NCBI GenBank assembly: GCA_963748295.1
Contig: CAVVIH010000006.1
Location: 434,001-498,000 of the forward strand
Source of the DNA: CAVVIH01 sp963748295
GTDB lineage: Bacteria; Acidobacteriota; Vicinamibacteria; Vicinamibacterales; 2-12-FULL-66-21
Direction: 5' to 3'
Length of the DNA: 64,000 nt
The first letter of the stretch is position 1, and every line of letters begins with the position of its first letter. Both the position numbers and the translations under genes were made by a program. This document shows, in pieces, positions 8,661-18,355 of the stretch. The notes beneath the pieces were generated by a model that made no database searches, was not told the DNA's origin, and was given only the letters and a program-made list of their open reading frames with translations.

Positions 8661-9332
8661 CTAATCGATCTGACGGAGGGCGTAGCTCTCGGCGAGGTGC
8701 ACCGCATCCACGACGTGGACCTGCGCGCGGCGAAGCTCCACGAGGCCGGCGGCCTCGAAGTGCTCCAGAATGCGGCTCACGACTTCGCGCGCCGTGCCGA
8801 GCTCGTCGGCGAGCGCCTGATGCGTCGAGTGGATCACGGGGCCGCGGGCAATCAGCAGATCCGCCAGCCGCTCGTCGAGCCGCGTCATCGACATCTCCTC
8901 GATGAGCGCCATCAGCAGGCAGAAGCGCATCGCGAACGCACCGAAGACTTCCTTCCGGAAGACCGCGTCTTCATCGAGCAACGTGTGGAAGAGCGCTTTC
9001 GGCAGCGTCGCCGCGACGACCTCTCCGGCAGCCGAGCCTGACGCCGGATAGGCATGATCGCCGAGCAGACAACTCACGGAGAGAACGCACAATTCCCCGG
9101 GGGCAAGGGTGTAAAGCGGCAGGGCGCGGCCGGAGGGCCGCGGCATCAGGACCCGCACGCCGCCGCCGACGATCAGCGGAAATGCGGTACACGGATCGCC
9201 GACAGCAAAGAATTCCTGACCGTCGTCCGCGTGCATCACCGTCAGCTCGCTGCGAATCCGTCCCTGCAGTCTGGGGGAGACACGGGTGAGAAGCGGATAC
9301 GCCTGGAGAACCGGCAACACGTTGATCGACAT
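8661..9332 (-). CDS. Crp/Fnr-family transcriptional regulator
   Basis: About 223 aa. The N-terminal half is a cyclic-nucleotide-binding-like barrel (PLLTRVSPRLQGRIRSEL, QEFFAVGDPCTAFPLIVGGG, LAPGELCVLS). The C-terminal half is a CRP winged helix (THQALADELGTAREVVSRIL, HFEAAGLVEL). There is no Fnr-type N-terminal cysteine cluster, so the signal is not a classic FeS sensor. The start at 9332 (MSINVLPVL) looks most natural; in-frame ATGs at 9344 and further up are possible. The gene points in the same direction as padR but is separated from it by the padR promoter. Confidence 0.82.
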   Translation of the reverse strand: MSINVLPVLQAYPLLTRVSPRLQGRIRSELTVMHADDGQEFFAVGDPCTAFPLIVGGGVRVLMPRPSGRALPLYTLAPGELCVLSVSCLLGDHAYPASGSAAGEVVAATLPKALFHTLLDEDAVFRKEVFGAFAMRFCLLMALIEEMSMTRLDERLADLLIARGPVIHSTHQALADELGTAREVVSRILEHFEAAGLVELRRAQVHVVDAVHLAESYALRQID

Positions 9333-9389
9333 GGGCCAGGGCATCCCGCGCAAACACCGTACCGGCGGCAATGCCCTGCGGTTCCGCAG

Positions 9390-9409
9390 AAAGCGAACGA
9401 TTCGCTTTT
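9390..9409 (-). terminator. hairpin after the 9440 gene
   Basis: An 8-bp inverted repeat (aaagcgaa at 9390-9397, ttcgcttt at 9401-9408) with a 3-base loop lies between the end of the FN3 protein gene and the Crp/Fnr start. It could terminate the former or be an operator for the latter. The T-run is short. Confidence 0.35.
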
Positions 9410-9439
9410 CGACCTACGTAAACAGTTACGTTCGGCGGC

Positions 9440-11014
9440 CTACCGGCCGGTTTTGGCTGATGCGATGTTGGAGTACGGCGACGTGCCCGCGTCGTTCACC
9501 GCGCGCACCCGATAGCGGTACGTCGTCCGCGCCGCAAGTCCGGTGTCGGTGAACGAGTGCAGCCCGCCGGCGCCGCTGGCAATCTGGGCGAAATTCGTGC
9601 AGCCCGATCCGGTGCAGCGTTCGATGCGAACGCCCGTCTGCGCGATGGTGCCGTTCGTCCACGCCAGCGCGATCGACCTCTTCGCGACCCTTGTCGCGCT
9701 GAGCGCGGCCGGCGCCGTGGGAACTGCGCCGCCCGGAACGCCGCCCGGAACGCTCCAGCATGTGATGAGCGCGTCGTAGCCACCCGTTGCGCAGACGTCG
9801 CCGCTCGGAAGAGCACTCGCCCACACGGTCTCCATCCTCGCGAACGCGTCCCACGCGAGCGCGCCGTCCGGCCCGTAGCCGACGGTCACGCCCGGAATGA
9901 AGCCGCCCGGAAGATTCGGACCGCCGCGGCCCGACACGACCGCGGTGCCGTCGGGCAGTACCAGCAGTGCTGCCGGGATCTCGTCCGTGTTCAGGCCGCC
10001 ATCTCTGACCGCCTGCCAGCGGACAGCGCCGCTGGTCTCGAGAGCGACAGTGAACCAATCGAGGAAACCACGCGACGCCGATCCGGTCGCGACGATGCTT
10101 CCGTCAGGCGCGAGCGCGATCCGCAATCCTTGTCCGTGGCTGCCGTCCGCGGGATTTCCATCGGTTCGCCACACGCGCGCTCCGTTGGTTCGGTTGTAAG
10201 CGACCACCGTCAGCCAGTACGCGAGCGCCGGCGTGGATGCGCCCGTCGCACCCATACCGGTCACATACACGCGCGAGGAGTCCACCACGACATCACGCGC
10301 CGTGAGGCCCTCAGGAGCGGTGACCAGCCACCGCCGAACACCTGTAATCGCGTTGTACGACGCAGTGATCCACGTGGCACCGCCGGAGATGAACCCGGTG
10401 AGCACGACATCGGCACCATCGGGACTGAGCGCGAGCGAGGTCGCGATCTCGTTCGCAAGGGTTTGGGTCGAGAGCACCTGTGACCACACCAGCACGCCGG
10501 ACGCGTTGTACTTGTGCAGCCTGATGTCCTGTCCGTCGCCCACCGAGTTGAACGCGAGATACGCGTCACCCGCCGCATCGACGACCAGCCGGCCAACCGA
10601 CGGGACAGTAACGGCGAGATCGTTTCGCCACAGCAGCGTGCCATCCGACGAATATCGGACGAGCGTGATGCCGATCGGACTGCCTCTCGACGTGACGTTG
10701 TGGCCGACGGCGACGAAATCGCCGTCGGGCGCGGCCGCGATCCAATCGCCAAGAAAGTTGCCGATCGACGGGCTCACCAGCCGCTGCCATCGGAACGTGC
10801 CGTCCGACGTGTACGACGTGACCGCGAGATTCCCGAAGACGGCGGGACCGGAAACGATGCCGATGTTGCCGATCGGATCGACCGCCATCCTGGCCGCCTG
10901 ACCGGCTCCGGTCGATCCGGCGTCGAGACCGCCGGCCGTCCACAGGACGGGAACCGTCGGTGCGGCAAACAGAACCGTGGAGATGAGGATGAAAGCGGAT
11001 ACGAGGAGTTTCAT
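9440..11014 (-). CDS. secreted beta-propeller-like protein with C-terminal fibronectin III domain
   Basis: A 524-aa protein with an N-terminal signal peptide (MKLLVSAFILISTVLFAAPT). Residues ~25-410 contain repeated blade-like units with the pattern 'W...Y...G...W...' and recurrent phrases such as DPIGNIGIVSG, PDGDFVAVGHN, DAAGDAYLAF, SPDGADVVLTG and PDGSIVATGS. This suggests a PQQ/SBBP-like propeller. Residues ~430-520 are a fibronectin type III domain ending TTYRYRVRAVNDAGTSPYSN. Likely extracytoplasmic. The start ATG at 11014 follows GGAAGGAGG. The role is unknown; adhesion or protein binding would be typical. Confidence 0.75.
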   Translation of the reverse strand: MKLLVSAFILISTVLFAAPTVPVLWTAGGLDAGSTGAGQAARMAVDPIGNIGIVSGPAVFGNLAVTSYTSDGTFRWQRLVSPSIGNFLGDWIAAAPDGDFVAVGHNVTSRGSPIGITLVRYSSDGTLLWRNDLAVTVPSVGRLVVDAAGDAYLAFNSVGDGQDIRLHKYNASGVLVWSQVLSTQTLANEIATSLALSPDGADVVLTGFISGGATWITASYNAITGVRRWLVTAPEGLTARDVVVDSSRVYVTGMGATGASTPALAYWLTVVAYNRTNGARVWRTDGNPADGSHGQGLRIALAPDGSIVATGSASRGFLDWFTVALETSGAVRWQAVRDGGLNTDEIPAALLVLPDGTAVVSGRGGPNLPGGFIPGVTVGYGPDGALAWDAFARMETVWASALPSGDVCATGGYDALITCWSVPGGVPGGAVPTAPAALSATRVAKRSIALAWTNGTIAQTGVRIERCTGSGCTNFAQIASGAGGLHSFTDTGLAARTTYRYRVRAVNDAGTSPYSNIASAKTGR

Positions 11015-11202
11015 GATTGCGCCTCCTTCCGACGTCGGCCAGCGTAGCAGGGGCCGGAGGGCGCGTCTGTGACTGCGGTCACGCTGGGCGTTCGGCGTTG
11101 GGCGTGGGGTTCAACGTTCGAAGCAATCGAAACGACCGTTTGCTTCTCCAGAACTCCGCGAACACTGGCGTATACTGTCCCGCCAAAAAGGAGAGCTCAT
11201 CC

Positions 11203-11310
11203 ATGGCGAGAGGCGGGCTCGGCCTCGCCGTCGTGGCCGCGGTGGCGGCAGCGATTCCGGCACACCGCGCCGCGAAAGCCGATCCGCTCGCCGCACCGCG
11301 CAACGACTGA
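11203..11310 (+). pseudogene. 3'-terminal remnant of an ADOP/MacB permease gene
   Basis: The 35-codon stretch ends GLAVVAAVAAAIPAHRAAKA followed by DPLAAPRND and a stop. This matches the usual last helix and tail of ADOP permeases; compare VPARRAASVDPLVALR at the end of the intact copy in this window. Nothing upstream resembles the remaining ~800 residues, so only the tail of a lost gene is left. Confidence 0.55.
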
Positions 11311-11319
11311 CGACCCGCG

Positions 11320-13199
11320 CTATGGGATCGTCTTCAACGCCTTCTTCAGATTGTTCGTTTCACTGGCTTCGACGACCGCATTGGAGGCGTCGCACACGGC
11401 AATCACGTAATACTTGCCGGCCGGCAACGTGAGTGTCGTCGACTGCGTCGCCGTGGATCCAGCCGACAGCGCGCCGAGCGGCAGTTCGGCCAGGAGCGGA
11501 TCGCCGGCGTCCAGCTTCCCGTTCGCCGATCGGTAAAGTCGCGTGACGCTCGCCCCGGCCGTTTCGCCGCCGGCATTCTGCACGGTCAAGGTAATCGTCG
11601 TCGGAGTACTGGATGTGGGGCTCGTCGGCGTGAACAGCATCGCCTTGATCGTGAGATCCGGACCAAGGACGATGGCCTTCGCCTTGACGTTGTCGGTCTC
11701 ATTGCTTTCGAACGCGTCGTCGTCCGCATCAGCCTGCAGCAGGAGGAAGTAAGCGCCTGGGGCCACAGCGGGAAGCGTCACGTCGGTCGATCCCGCATTC
11801 TGCTTCCCGGCCGCGAGCACTGGAATGCTTCGCGTGCCGAGCTCGATGTCGCCGCCGTCGAGGGTCTTGTTCGCGGAAAGCCAGATACGCGTCGTCGTCG
11901 CGCCTGCGGCGCCGGTTCCGGCGTTGCGGGTCGTGTCGCGGACGTTGATCGTCGCTCCCGGTGCTGCCAAGGCCGGCGCCTTGACGGCGCCGATCTGGAG
12001 GTTCGGCGGGAGAACCGTGAGCCTGAACACCACTCCTTGCAACGACGTCGAACCGCCACCCGCCGTGGTGCCGACGAATATACCGGGAAACGGCTCGATC
12101 AGCTCGGCGACAGACCCGTATCCGCCTCCGCCGGCGCTCGGGTCGAATTGATGGACCATCTCGATAACACCTGTTGATCCGTTGATCCGGAAGATCGCTC
12201 CTCCTCCCGGTGCTGGTGTTCCCTGGCTCGTCGTCCCATAGAACCATCCGTCGCTGCCTTGGATCAACCCCGCCCTGGACCCCGCGCCGACGGCGTCCCC
12301 GTCTTTGAACGTATGCAACGTTGTGAGGGTTAACGTCGCTAGATCGAACTTGTAGACCGTTCCCAGGCCGAACGCGCCGCCCGCCAGCGTCGTCGCGTAT
12401 AGCAGGCCATCGCTGCCCTGAACGAGCCTGCCGTACAAAAGAAACCCTCCGTCGCGATGCTGAAGCTGTGCAGCACCGTGTACGCGCCTGATTCCGTGAC
12501 GCGGAAGAGGACTCCCGCCCCGGCGCCGGCGGAATCCCAAGTGCTTCCGTACATTGCACCATCTGCACCTCTAGTGAGTCCGTTGAATGCTCCGAACCCC
12601 TCGCCCCATCCCGGCTTCGGCAGCAGCTCGAACGTGCCCGTCGGAGAGATCCGAAAGATGAACGCGTAGCTGTTTCCCCCGCTGCAGTTCCCGCCGTTGC
12701 TGATCGTGCCGTAGAAATTGCCGTCGGCGCCTTCCAGAAGTGGTGCGGTCAGCTGGAACCCCTCTGGATAGCACTCGAGCACCGGGTCGCGGGGCGCGAT
12801 GGAGTGCAGCAGCGTGAAGTCGCCACTCTTCGTGATCTTGAAGATTGTTCCTCGATTCGTGGCGGTGCCGCCGGCCGTCGTGCCATACAGGTCGCCGTCT
12901 GAGCCTTCAACGAGTGCCGCGAGCGGTTGGTACCCGTCGATCCCATCGAACGAGTGAAGGACCGTCACGGTGCCGTCAGGGGTCATCTTGAATATGTCGC
13001 CGGCCCCCCCTCCCGTTGCGCTCGTTCCGTAGTAGTTGCCGTCGCTCGCCCGCACAACTGCGGCGTTGGGTGAACGGACGCTCGTCGTGCTGAAGTCCGT
13101 GAGGACCTCGTAGGTCGACTGTGCGGACGCGCTGGTCAACGAGATGCTCTGAGCTGTCGCGATCACCAGTGCGAAAATCAATCGGCGTGCAGGGAACAT
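11320..13199 (-). pseudogene. GloVer-repeat secreted protein with two CARDB domains, frame interrupted once
   Basis: Starts at 13199 with a signal peptide (RLIFALVIATAQSISLTSAS). The first ~340 residues are tandem GloVer-type repeats of the form EGSDGDLYGTTAGG / GTIFKITKSG / TLLHSF. The frame shifts near 12436-12445, at a TTTT run. The 12339-13199 frame reads ...FSIATEGF and the 11320-12540 frame resumes LYGRLVQGSDGLLYATTLAG. Two CARDB domains follow (APGATINVRDTTRNAGTG..., then TLTVQNAGGETAGASVTRLY...) and the protein ends NNLKKALKTIP. Joined length is about 625 aa. Probably exported. A missing T restores one frame, so an assembly indel is likelier than decay. Confidence 0.72.
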
Positions 13200-13424
13200 G
13201 ATTGGCCTTCCTCAGGTCCGGGCTGTTCGCGACAGTGAAGCCAGCTCAACGGCTTCGCAACGACGGATTGCCGATGCGCCGGTCCGACAGTGGTGGGACG
13301 TTACAGCCGCGGACTCGGTGTGTCACCTCCCAGTTGGGGGGATTCTCCTGTGTTTGGACGAATGCGCGTGCTAGACTGCCCGCCCCTACCGATCAGCACA
13401 TCGTCACTGAAAGGCGGTCGAGTC

Positions 13425-14624
13425 GTGCGGAGGATGCGGCTGGATCAGGATTCCCTGTTGTCGCTTGTCGGACTGACGTACGACGCAGCCCAGGATCCTG
13501 CCAAGTGGACGGTCTATCTCCAGGCGCTCACCGATGCGGTGGGAAGCAAAGGCGCGATCCTCATTCATCACAACCTGAAGAGCGGCGGGGCCGTCGTCGA
13601 AAGCGTGCGGATCGACCCGCAGGCGCTGGCACTCTATAACACCCACTACCACGCTCTCGATGTGTGGGCGCTCAGCGATCGTGCACGGACGCTGACGCTC
13701 GCCGAATGCGTCACGCCGGACCAGCTCTTCATCCCACGTAACGAGCTCCGGCGCACCGAGTTCTACGGCGACCTCGTGTCCCGTTTCGACATGTCACGGA
13801 TGGCAGTCATGACGCTGGCGCCGCCGAGCGCGCCCGTCATGATGTTCAGGGGAGTGACCCTCTTCCGCGGCGATCACGATCGCGAATTCGGCGCTGAGGA
13901 GGTGTGCTTCCTCAAGACACTGGTGCCACACCTGCGCCGCGCGTTCGAGATTCACGATCGTCTGACCGCGGGCGCGCTCGAACGAGGCACGCTGCTCGAG
14001 GCGCTCGAAGCGCTCCCGTGCGCCGTGTTCGTAGTCGATCGGCAAGCCGCCGTGCTGAACGCCAATAAGGCGGCGACTAGCCTGGCGATCCGACGAGATG
14101 GCGTCGGCATGGATCGCGGCGCACTCCTGACGGGATCGCCGGAGACGACACGATGGCTGCAGAACGTCTGTGCCGGAATCGCCGATGACCCCACGGAGAT
14201 ACCGAACGCTGGAGGAGCGATTGCGCTGAGAAGAGCGTCGTCGACCGTGCCGGTGCAGATGCTGGTGGCTCCGATAGGATCAGGCCAGGCCCTCGCGGCG
14301 TCGACGGCAGGCGCTGTCGCGCTGGTGTTCGTCAGCGACCCCCTCCGCGATGGGCCGCCGAGTGAAGCGCTGCTCCGGTGCTATTACGGGCTCACGAAGG
14401 CGGAGGCACAAGTGGGCGCCTCTATCGCGATCGGCCGTAGTCTGGAGATGATCGCGGCGGATCGCGGCGCGACGATTGAAACAGTGCGGTGGTACCAGCA
14501 AGCGGTACTCGCAAAAACGGGCTGCTCTAGCCGGGCCGAGCTGGTTCGTCGGCTCACAAGGAGCCTGTCCACGTTGTTCCCTGACAGCGGGCTGCCTGCG
14601 ACAGAATCAAAGAGTCGTCCTTAA
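13425..14624 (+). CDS. LuxR-type helix-turn-helix regulator with PAS-like region
   Basis: About 399 aa. The N-terminal ~200 residues form an uncharacterised sensory region (LLSLVGLTYDAAQDPAKWTV... opening). Residues ~205-330 look like a PAS domain (LLEALEALPCAVFVVDRQAA, VLNANKAA). The C-terminal ~65 residues are a LuxR/GerE HTH (LTKAEAQVGASIAIGRSLEM, IAADRGATIETVRWY). The start is uncertain: GTG at 13425 has AAAGGCGG upstream, whereas ATG at 13434 has GGAGG directly abutting and too close. Divergent from the GloVer gene. The signal and targets are unknown. Confidence 0.75.
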   Translation: MRRMRLDQDSLLSLVGLTYDAAQDPAKWTVYLQALTDAVGSKGAILIHHNLKSGGAVVESVRIDPQALALYNTHYHALDVWALSDRARTLTLAECVTPDQLFIPRNELRRTEFYGDLVSRFDMSRMAVMTLAPPSAPVMMFRGVTLFRGDHDREFGAEEVCFLKTLVPHLRRAFEIHDRLTAGALERGTLLEALEALPCAVFVVDRQAAVLNANKAATSLAIRRDGVGMDRGALLTGSPETTRWLQNVCAGIADDPTEIPNAGGAIALRRASSTVPVQMLVAPIGSGQALAASTAGAVALVFVSDPLRDGPPSEALLRCYYGLTKAEAQVGASIAIGRSLEMIAADRGATIETVRWYQQAVLAKTGCSSRAELVRRLTRSLSTLFPDSGLPATESKSRP

Positions 14625-14636
14625 TGATCACCGAGG

Positions 14637-14763
14637 CGCCCTCGGCGTTGGGCGTTCGGCTTTGGGCGTTCGAACCGAAGAGTCGGCCGGATGGGTTTCG
14701 GGCGGTCGAGACTGGATGCGAGGAAGTCCACCAACCGATCGATCAAGAACTTCTTACTTCTTA
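14637..14763. repeat. short intergenic repeats: GCGTTGGGCGTTCGG and TTCTTAC
   Basis: Two simple repeats share this spacer. Around 14641-14672 lies gcgttgggcgttcggctttg, closely related to gttcggcgttgggcgtgggg near 11088-11107. At 14750-14773 lies acttcttacttcttacttcg followed by ataatgg; the same acttcttacttcgataatgg recurs at about 29217-29236. The TTCTTAC repeat overlaps the stop codon of the amidohydrolase gene. Confidence 0.6.
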
Positions 14764-16494
14764 CTTCGATAATGGCCGCTGTCGCTCGAGCACGCGCCCG
14801 GGCCTTGCGCTGGTGGGCTTTCCGCCTTCGACGACGAAGACACCGTTGACGAGCACGGCGTCGATGCCCTCGCTGTACCTGATAAGGCTCGAAGTATGTC
14901 GCCTTGTCGCGGAGCCGTTCGGGGTCGAACACGACGACGTCGGCCTTCTGACCCGGTGCGATCAGGCCGCGATCGCGAAGTCCGAGAATCTGCGCCGCCA
15001 GCGACGTCAGCGATCGAATCGCGAACGGAAGCGTCGTGACTTTCTTGTCGAAGACGAACGTCCTGATCCGGCGCGGCGCCGTGCCGAACGTACCTGGGTG
15101 AATGAAGCGGCCAGGCCGGGCCTCTTCGACAGTAGCGCCGCCCCGATCGGTGCAGACCGCCGTGTAGTCCTGGCGCATGAACTCCTCGAGGTCGAGCAAC
15201 GAGACAGCGAACGCCCGGAATTCCACTCCGCCGGGCCGATCGAAGCCGTTCCTCTGAAGGAACAGCGCTGTATCGATCGGATTTTCGCGGCGCAGGCGCG
15301 CCACCTGCCCCAGCGTTTTCCCGACGAACGATTTGTCGGGGTAGTTCATGATCAGCAGGCCGTCGGGCCCACCCTGCCGGTCGATGTCGTATTCGATGTC
15401 CTTGCGGATCAGCGGACCATCTTCGGGATCGGCCAGTCGCCGCTCCAGATTCGCCAGCATGTTGGTGTAGTCCGCCTGCCGATCGGAATCGTACTGGCCC
15501 ATTCCCTTCACAGGTTTCGCCAGCAGCGCCCAGCGCGGGATGAGGACGATGTTCTCGTCGTAGGCCTCATAGGAGTGCATGTTGATGTAGACCTGATGAC
15601 CTTCGGACCACGCGCGATCGACGAGCTGCGTGATGATGCGGCCGGACCCCCACTCACGCGGTCCCTTGGGGTGAAGATGGTCCAGCATCGCCGGGATGCC
15701 GGCAGCCTTCGCGATGTTGATCGTCTCAACGACCGCGTCGATGTTGGTGAACTGCAGCGCGTCGATGTAGGTGGTGCCTTTTTTCGGCGAGCTAGGGAGC
15801 TGCCACTTCGGATACTGTCCCTGACTCCTCAGGTGGGCCTGGTAGAGGCCGCCGTACGGTGCGACCACCTTGGCCAGCTCCAACACCTCCTGCTCAGTGC
15901 TCCAGCGGCCCGGCGAGGTACCTCGAGCCCTGCGCTGAGCCCGAACGCGCCGTCGTCCATGCCCTGCTTCACGAGCTGCTTCATCCGATCGATCTCTGCG
16001 GTGGTCGCCTGGCGCATGAAATCGTCGCCCATCGCCATCCCGCGGACGGTTCCGTGACCGACCATCTGAACCGTGTTGAGCGCCGAGCCCGCCTTCTCGA
16101 GCTCACGCCGCTGCCGCGCGATCGGCAGGTTGCTGCGGCCGTCGGTGTTGATCACCGCTGTGGTGAAACCCTGCGTCGTGAAGTTCACCAGCCCGCCGCG
16201 GCCCGCGAGGATGTCGCCTTCGAGGTGTTCGTGCAGCGCCATGAAGCCGGGCGTCACGTACTTGCCCCGCGCGTCGACGATCTTCGCAGCGGTCGCGTCC
16301 TGAAGCGCGCCGACGGCTACGATCGTGTCTCCGCGGATGCCGACGTCGGCATGAATGTATGGATTGCCCGTGCCGTCGAGCAGCCGTCCGTTCCGAATGA
16401 GCACGTCGAACGCCGGGCCCTGTCCGGCGGGTGTGCCGGTCAGGGTGATGACGATCAGGATTGCAGCGGCAATGCACGTGCGGCAGCGGATCAT
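14761..16494 (-). pseudogene. secreted D-aminoacylase/dihydroorotase-like amidohydrolase, frame interrupted
   Basis: The start at 16494 gives a signal peptide (CIAAAILIVITLTGTPAGQ), then the amidohydrolase opening FDVLIRNGRLLDGTGNP, TPGFMALHEHLEGD (metal site; one usual His is replaced by Glu), and GLSAGLE. Frames shift near 15905-15935: removing an extra G in gaggtacc and another in gccggg restores the expected YLAGRWSTEQEV. The next frame continues LAKVVAPYGGLYQAHLRSQG through DRGLIAPGQKADVVVFDPER. It shifts again near 14870, where removing the G of caggtac gives YSEGIDAVLVNGVFVVEGGK and a stop at 14761. Joined length ~575 aa. It would hydrolyse N-acyl-D-amino acids or a related amide in the periplasm. 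All three breaks are single extra bases. Confidence 0.75.
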
Positions 16495-16620
16495 CGGAAG
16501 TTCTCGATCATCATCAGGTCGAACGCCCGCGTGTGGCGGCTGTACGTGACGCGGCGGCCATCCGGTGACGCGCTCATTCCAAGGATCATTCCGTATCCGG
16601 CGTCGATCGTAGTCGATCTG
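16491..16620 (-). pseudogene. 3' tail of a lost kinase/TolB-type gene
   Basis: Minus-strand codons end GYGMILGMSASPDGRRVTYS, then RHTRAFDLMMIENFR and a TGA that overlaps the amidohydrolase ATG (ATGA). This is the characteristic end of acidobacterial Ser/Thr kinases with WD40/TolB-like propellers (SPDG...LMLVENFR). Only ~40 codons are recognisable, and the frame is closed upstream near 16680. It looks like the leftover of a deleted gene that was once translationally coupled to the amidohydrolase. Confidence 0.5.
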
Positions 16621-16746
16621 CCCGAAAGCGCACTTCTTCCCCAAATTAGATGAGGCGGCGGAAGCGAGTTGACGGCCGGTCAGCGTTGTCCTTACGCTAC
16701 TCCTTCCAGGTCTTTTGACCGTTCCCGCCGCGGGAAGGAGCACTCA

Positions 16747-16908
16747 ATGCACCGGCCGAGCGCACAGGAGTTTCTTCTGAAGCTCCTCGAAACGCTGGAG
16801 AATCTGCCGCCGGACTTCACCGAACGTTTTGCAGAGATCCTGAAGCACGAAGGCGGGGATCGATCCCAGGCGATCCGCCGGCTCTTCGAGGATGCCGCCG
16901 GTGAGTGA
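16747..16908 (+). CDS. 53-aa protein coupled to the Rad50-like ATPase
   Basis: A short helical protein (AQEFLLKLLETLENLPPDFT, RFAEILKHEGGDRSQAIRRL). Its ATG at 16747 follows GGAAGGAG, and its last 17 bases overlap the ATPase start at 16892, so the two are almost certainly co-translated. I recognise no family. By position it could be a regulatory subunit or antitoxin-like partner of the ATPase; that is inference. Confidence 0.6.
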   Translation: MHRPSAQEFLLKLLETLENLPPDFTERFAEILKHEGGDRSQAIRRLFEDAAGE

Positions 16909-18355
16909 GAAGATCCAGCGCCTGGTGATGCACGCCTTCCGCGGAGTTCCAGGAGAAATGACCGTGGACTTCGGCAAAGGTGAAAGCCTCGCAGTCTACG
17001 GAGACAATGGCACCGGCAAGAGCACGATCGCCGACGCCCTGGAGTGGTATTTCACCGGCGAGATCGAATTCCTGCGCCACGAAGGACGCCAGCACGCCGT
17101 TCGACACGTGGGCGGTGACGACACCGGGGTCACCGCAGTCGACGTCATCACGAACGGCACGCTCGGCGGGAGGGTCGTATTCCCCGACGAGCGAAAACCC
17201 GAATCGTTCCAGGACATCCGCCAGGAGACCTTTCTCCTTCGCGGACGCACGCTGGCGGACTTCATCAACAAGACGAAGACCGAGAAATGGAAGGCGCTGG
17301 TCGAAATACTCGGCCTGGACGCCATCGAGAGTCTTCGGGAGGACCTGCAACGGACTCGAAACGACCTTCGCAAGGAGTCCAAAGCGGCGGAAGACCTGGT
17401 TCAATCACTGCGGCGGGTCCTGGCTTCGGGTGAAGAGCCTGTCACCCACGAGACCGTGCTCGCCAACCTCCAGCAGATCTGTCAGATGCTGGGCGTCGAT
17501 CCGCCAGGCTCTCTGGATCAGGCAGTCGATCCCTCCTGGCTCACCAGTGCGGCTGGAGCCAGCGCGGCAGCGTCGGAAACCTCGGACCGCGAGAGCCTTC
17601 TGGCCGAAATCAAGACGCTGAGCACGCCGCCGCTCGACAAAAGCGACCTCGAAGGCTGGAATGCGCTCGTCTCATCGACGAGAGCGCAGCTTCTCCCGCG
17701 CGCATCGCTCGTCCGCGAAGCGAAGCGGCTCTTCGAAGCTCAATCGATCGGCGGTCGCTGTCCCCTCTGCGGCCAGAAGGTGAACGAAAAGGAGCTGGCG
17801 AAGAAGATCGAGACTGCGCTCGTGGAAGTGCTGGACGCGTCTCGAGAGCTCGAGGAGCGGCGCGATCCGATCGCCGAGCTGGTGGATGAACTGGGCACGG
17901 CCCACGACAAACGGGCAGCACTCTACGATCGTGCGCGCGCCATGGCGCTCGACCTGCCACCGCTTCCCGAATTCACTCTCTCCGGACTTCAAGAGAGCGT
18001 TGACTCGCTCGCCGCCCTGGACGTCAAGGCGATCACGAGCTATCTGACCGACCTCCGGAAGTGGGACCAGGCGGCGATCAAGGTGGGCCAGAAGGCGTCC
18101 GCCTCAGGAGCCGGCACGCGCGATACCCAGCTCCTCATGCTGGCCGCGCTCTGCGAGCAGATCAAGACGTGGCGGCAGGCTGAAAAGAGAGCCGCTCGAG
18201 CGCTCCGGGCGTTCACGCTCGCGGATCGCGTGTTCGATGCCTATCAGACGAAGCAGAAGGAAGACCTGGCGCATCGCTGCTCGAGCGAATCAGCCACCGG
18301 GTGGCCCAAATCTATTCCGCGCTTCACCCGGGCGAGAACCTTGCGGAAAGCGTGA
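16892..18355 (+). CDS. Rad50/SbcC-like AAA ATPase, N-terminal and hook part (frame breaks near 18270)
   Basis: N-terminal part of an SMC/Rad50-type ATPase. The Walker A is YGDNGTGKST at about residues 36-45, after an AFRGVPGEMTVDF lead. A Q-loop-like region (FQDIRQETFLLRGR) follows near 115. Coiled coil extends to a zinc hook, GGRCPLCGQKV (CxxC, about residues 288-298), and a return coil. The convincing reading ends ...KQKEDLA. One missing base near 18270 then moves it to the next frame (ASLLERISHRVAQIY), which continues into the 18301 reading. Such ATPases act on DNA ends or as parts of defence nucleases. No nuclease domain is visible in this half. Confidence 0.75.
   Translation: MPPVSEKIQRLVMHAFRGVPGEMTVDFGKGESLAVYGDNGTGKSTIADALEWYFTGEIEFLRHEGRQHAVRHVGGDDTGVTAVDVITNGTLGGRVVFPDERKPESFQDIRQETFLLRGRTLADFINKTKTEKWKALVEILGLDAIESLREDLQRTRNDLRKESKAAEDLVQSLRRVLASGEEPVTHETVLANLQQICQMLGVDPPGSLDQAVDPSWLTSAAGASAAASETSDRESLLAEIKTLSTPPLDKSDLEGWNALVSSTRAQLLPRASLVREAKRLFEAQSIGGRCPLCGQKVNEKELAKKIETALVEVLDASRELEERRDPIAELVDELGTAHDKRAALYDRARAMALDLPPLPEFTLSGLQESVDSLAALDVKAITSYLTDLRKWDQAAIKVGQKASASGAGTRDTQLLMLAALCEQIKTWRQAEKRAARALRAFTLADRVFDAYQTKQKEDLAHRCSSESATGWPKSIPRFTRARTLRKA

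Noticed and set aside
14624..16057. 477-codon plus-strand frame opposite the amidohydrolase
   Set aside because: The minus strand carries clear amidohydrolase motifs; the plus frame has no recognisable protein.
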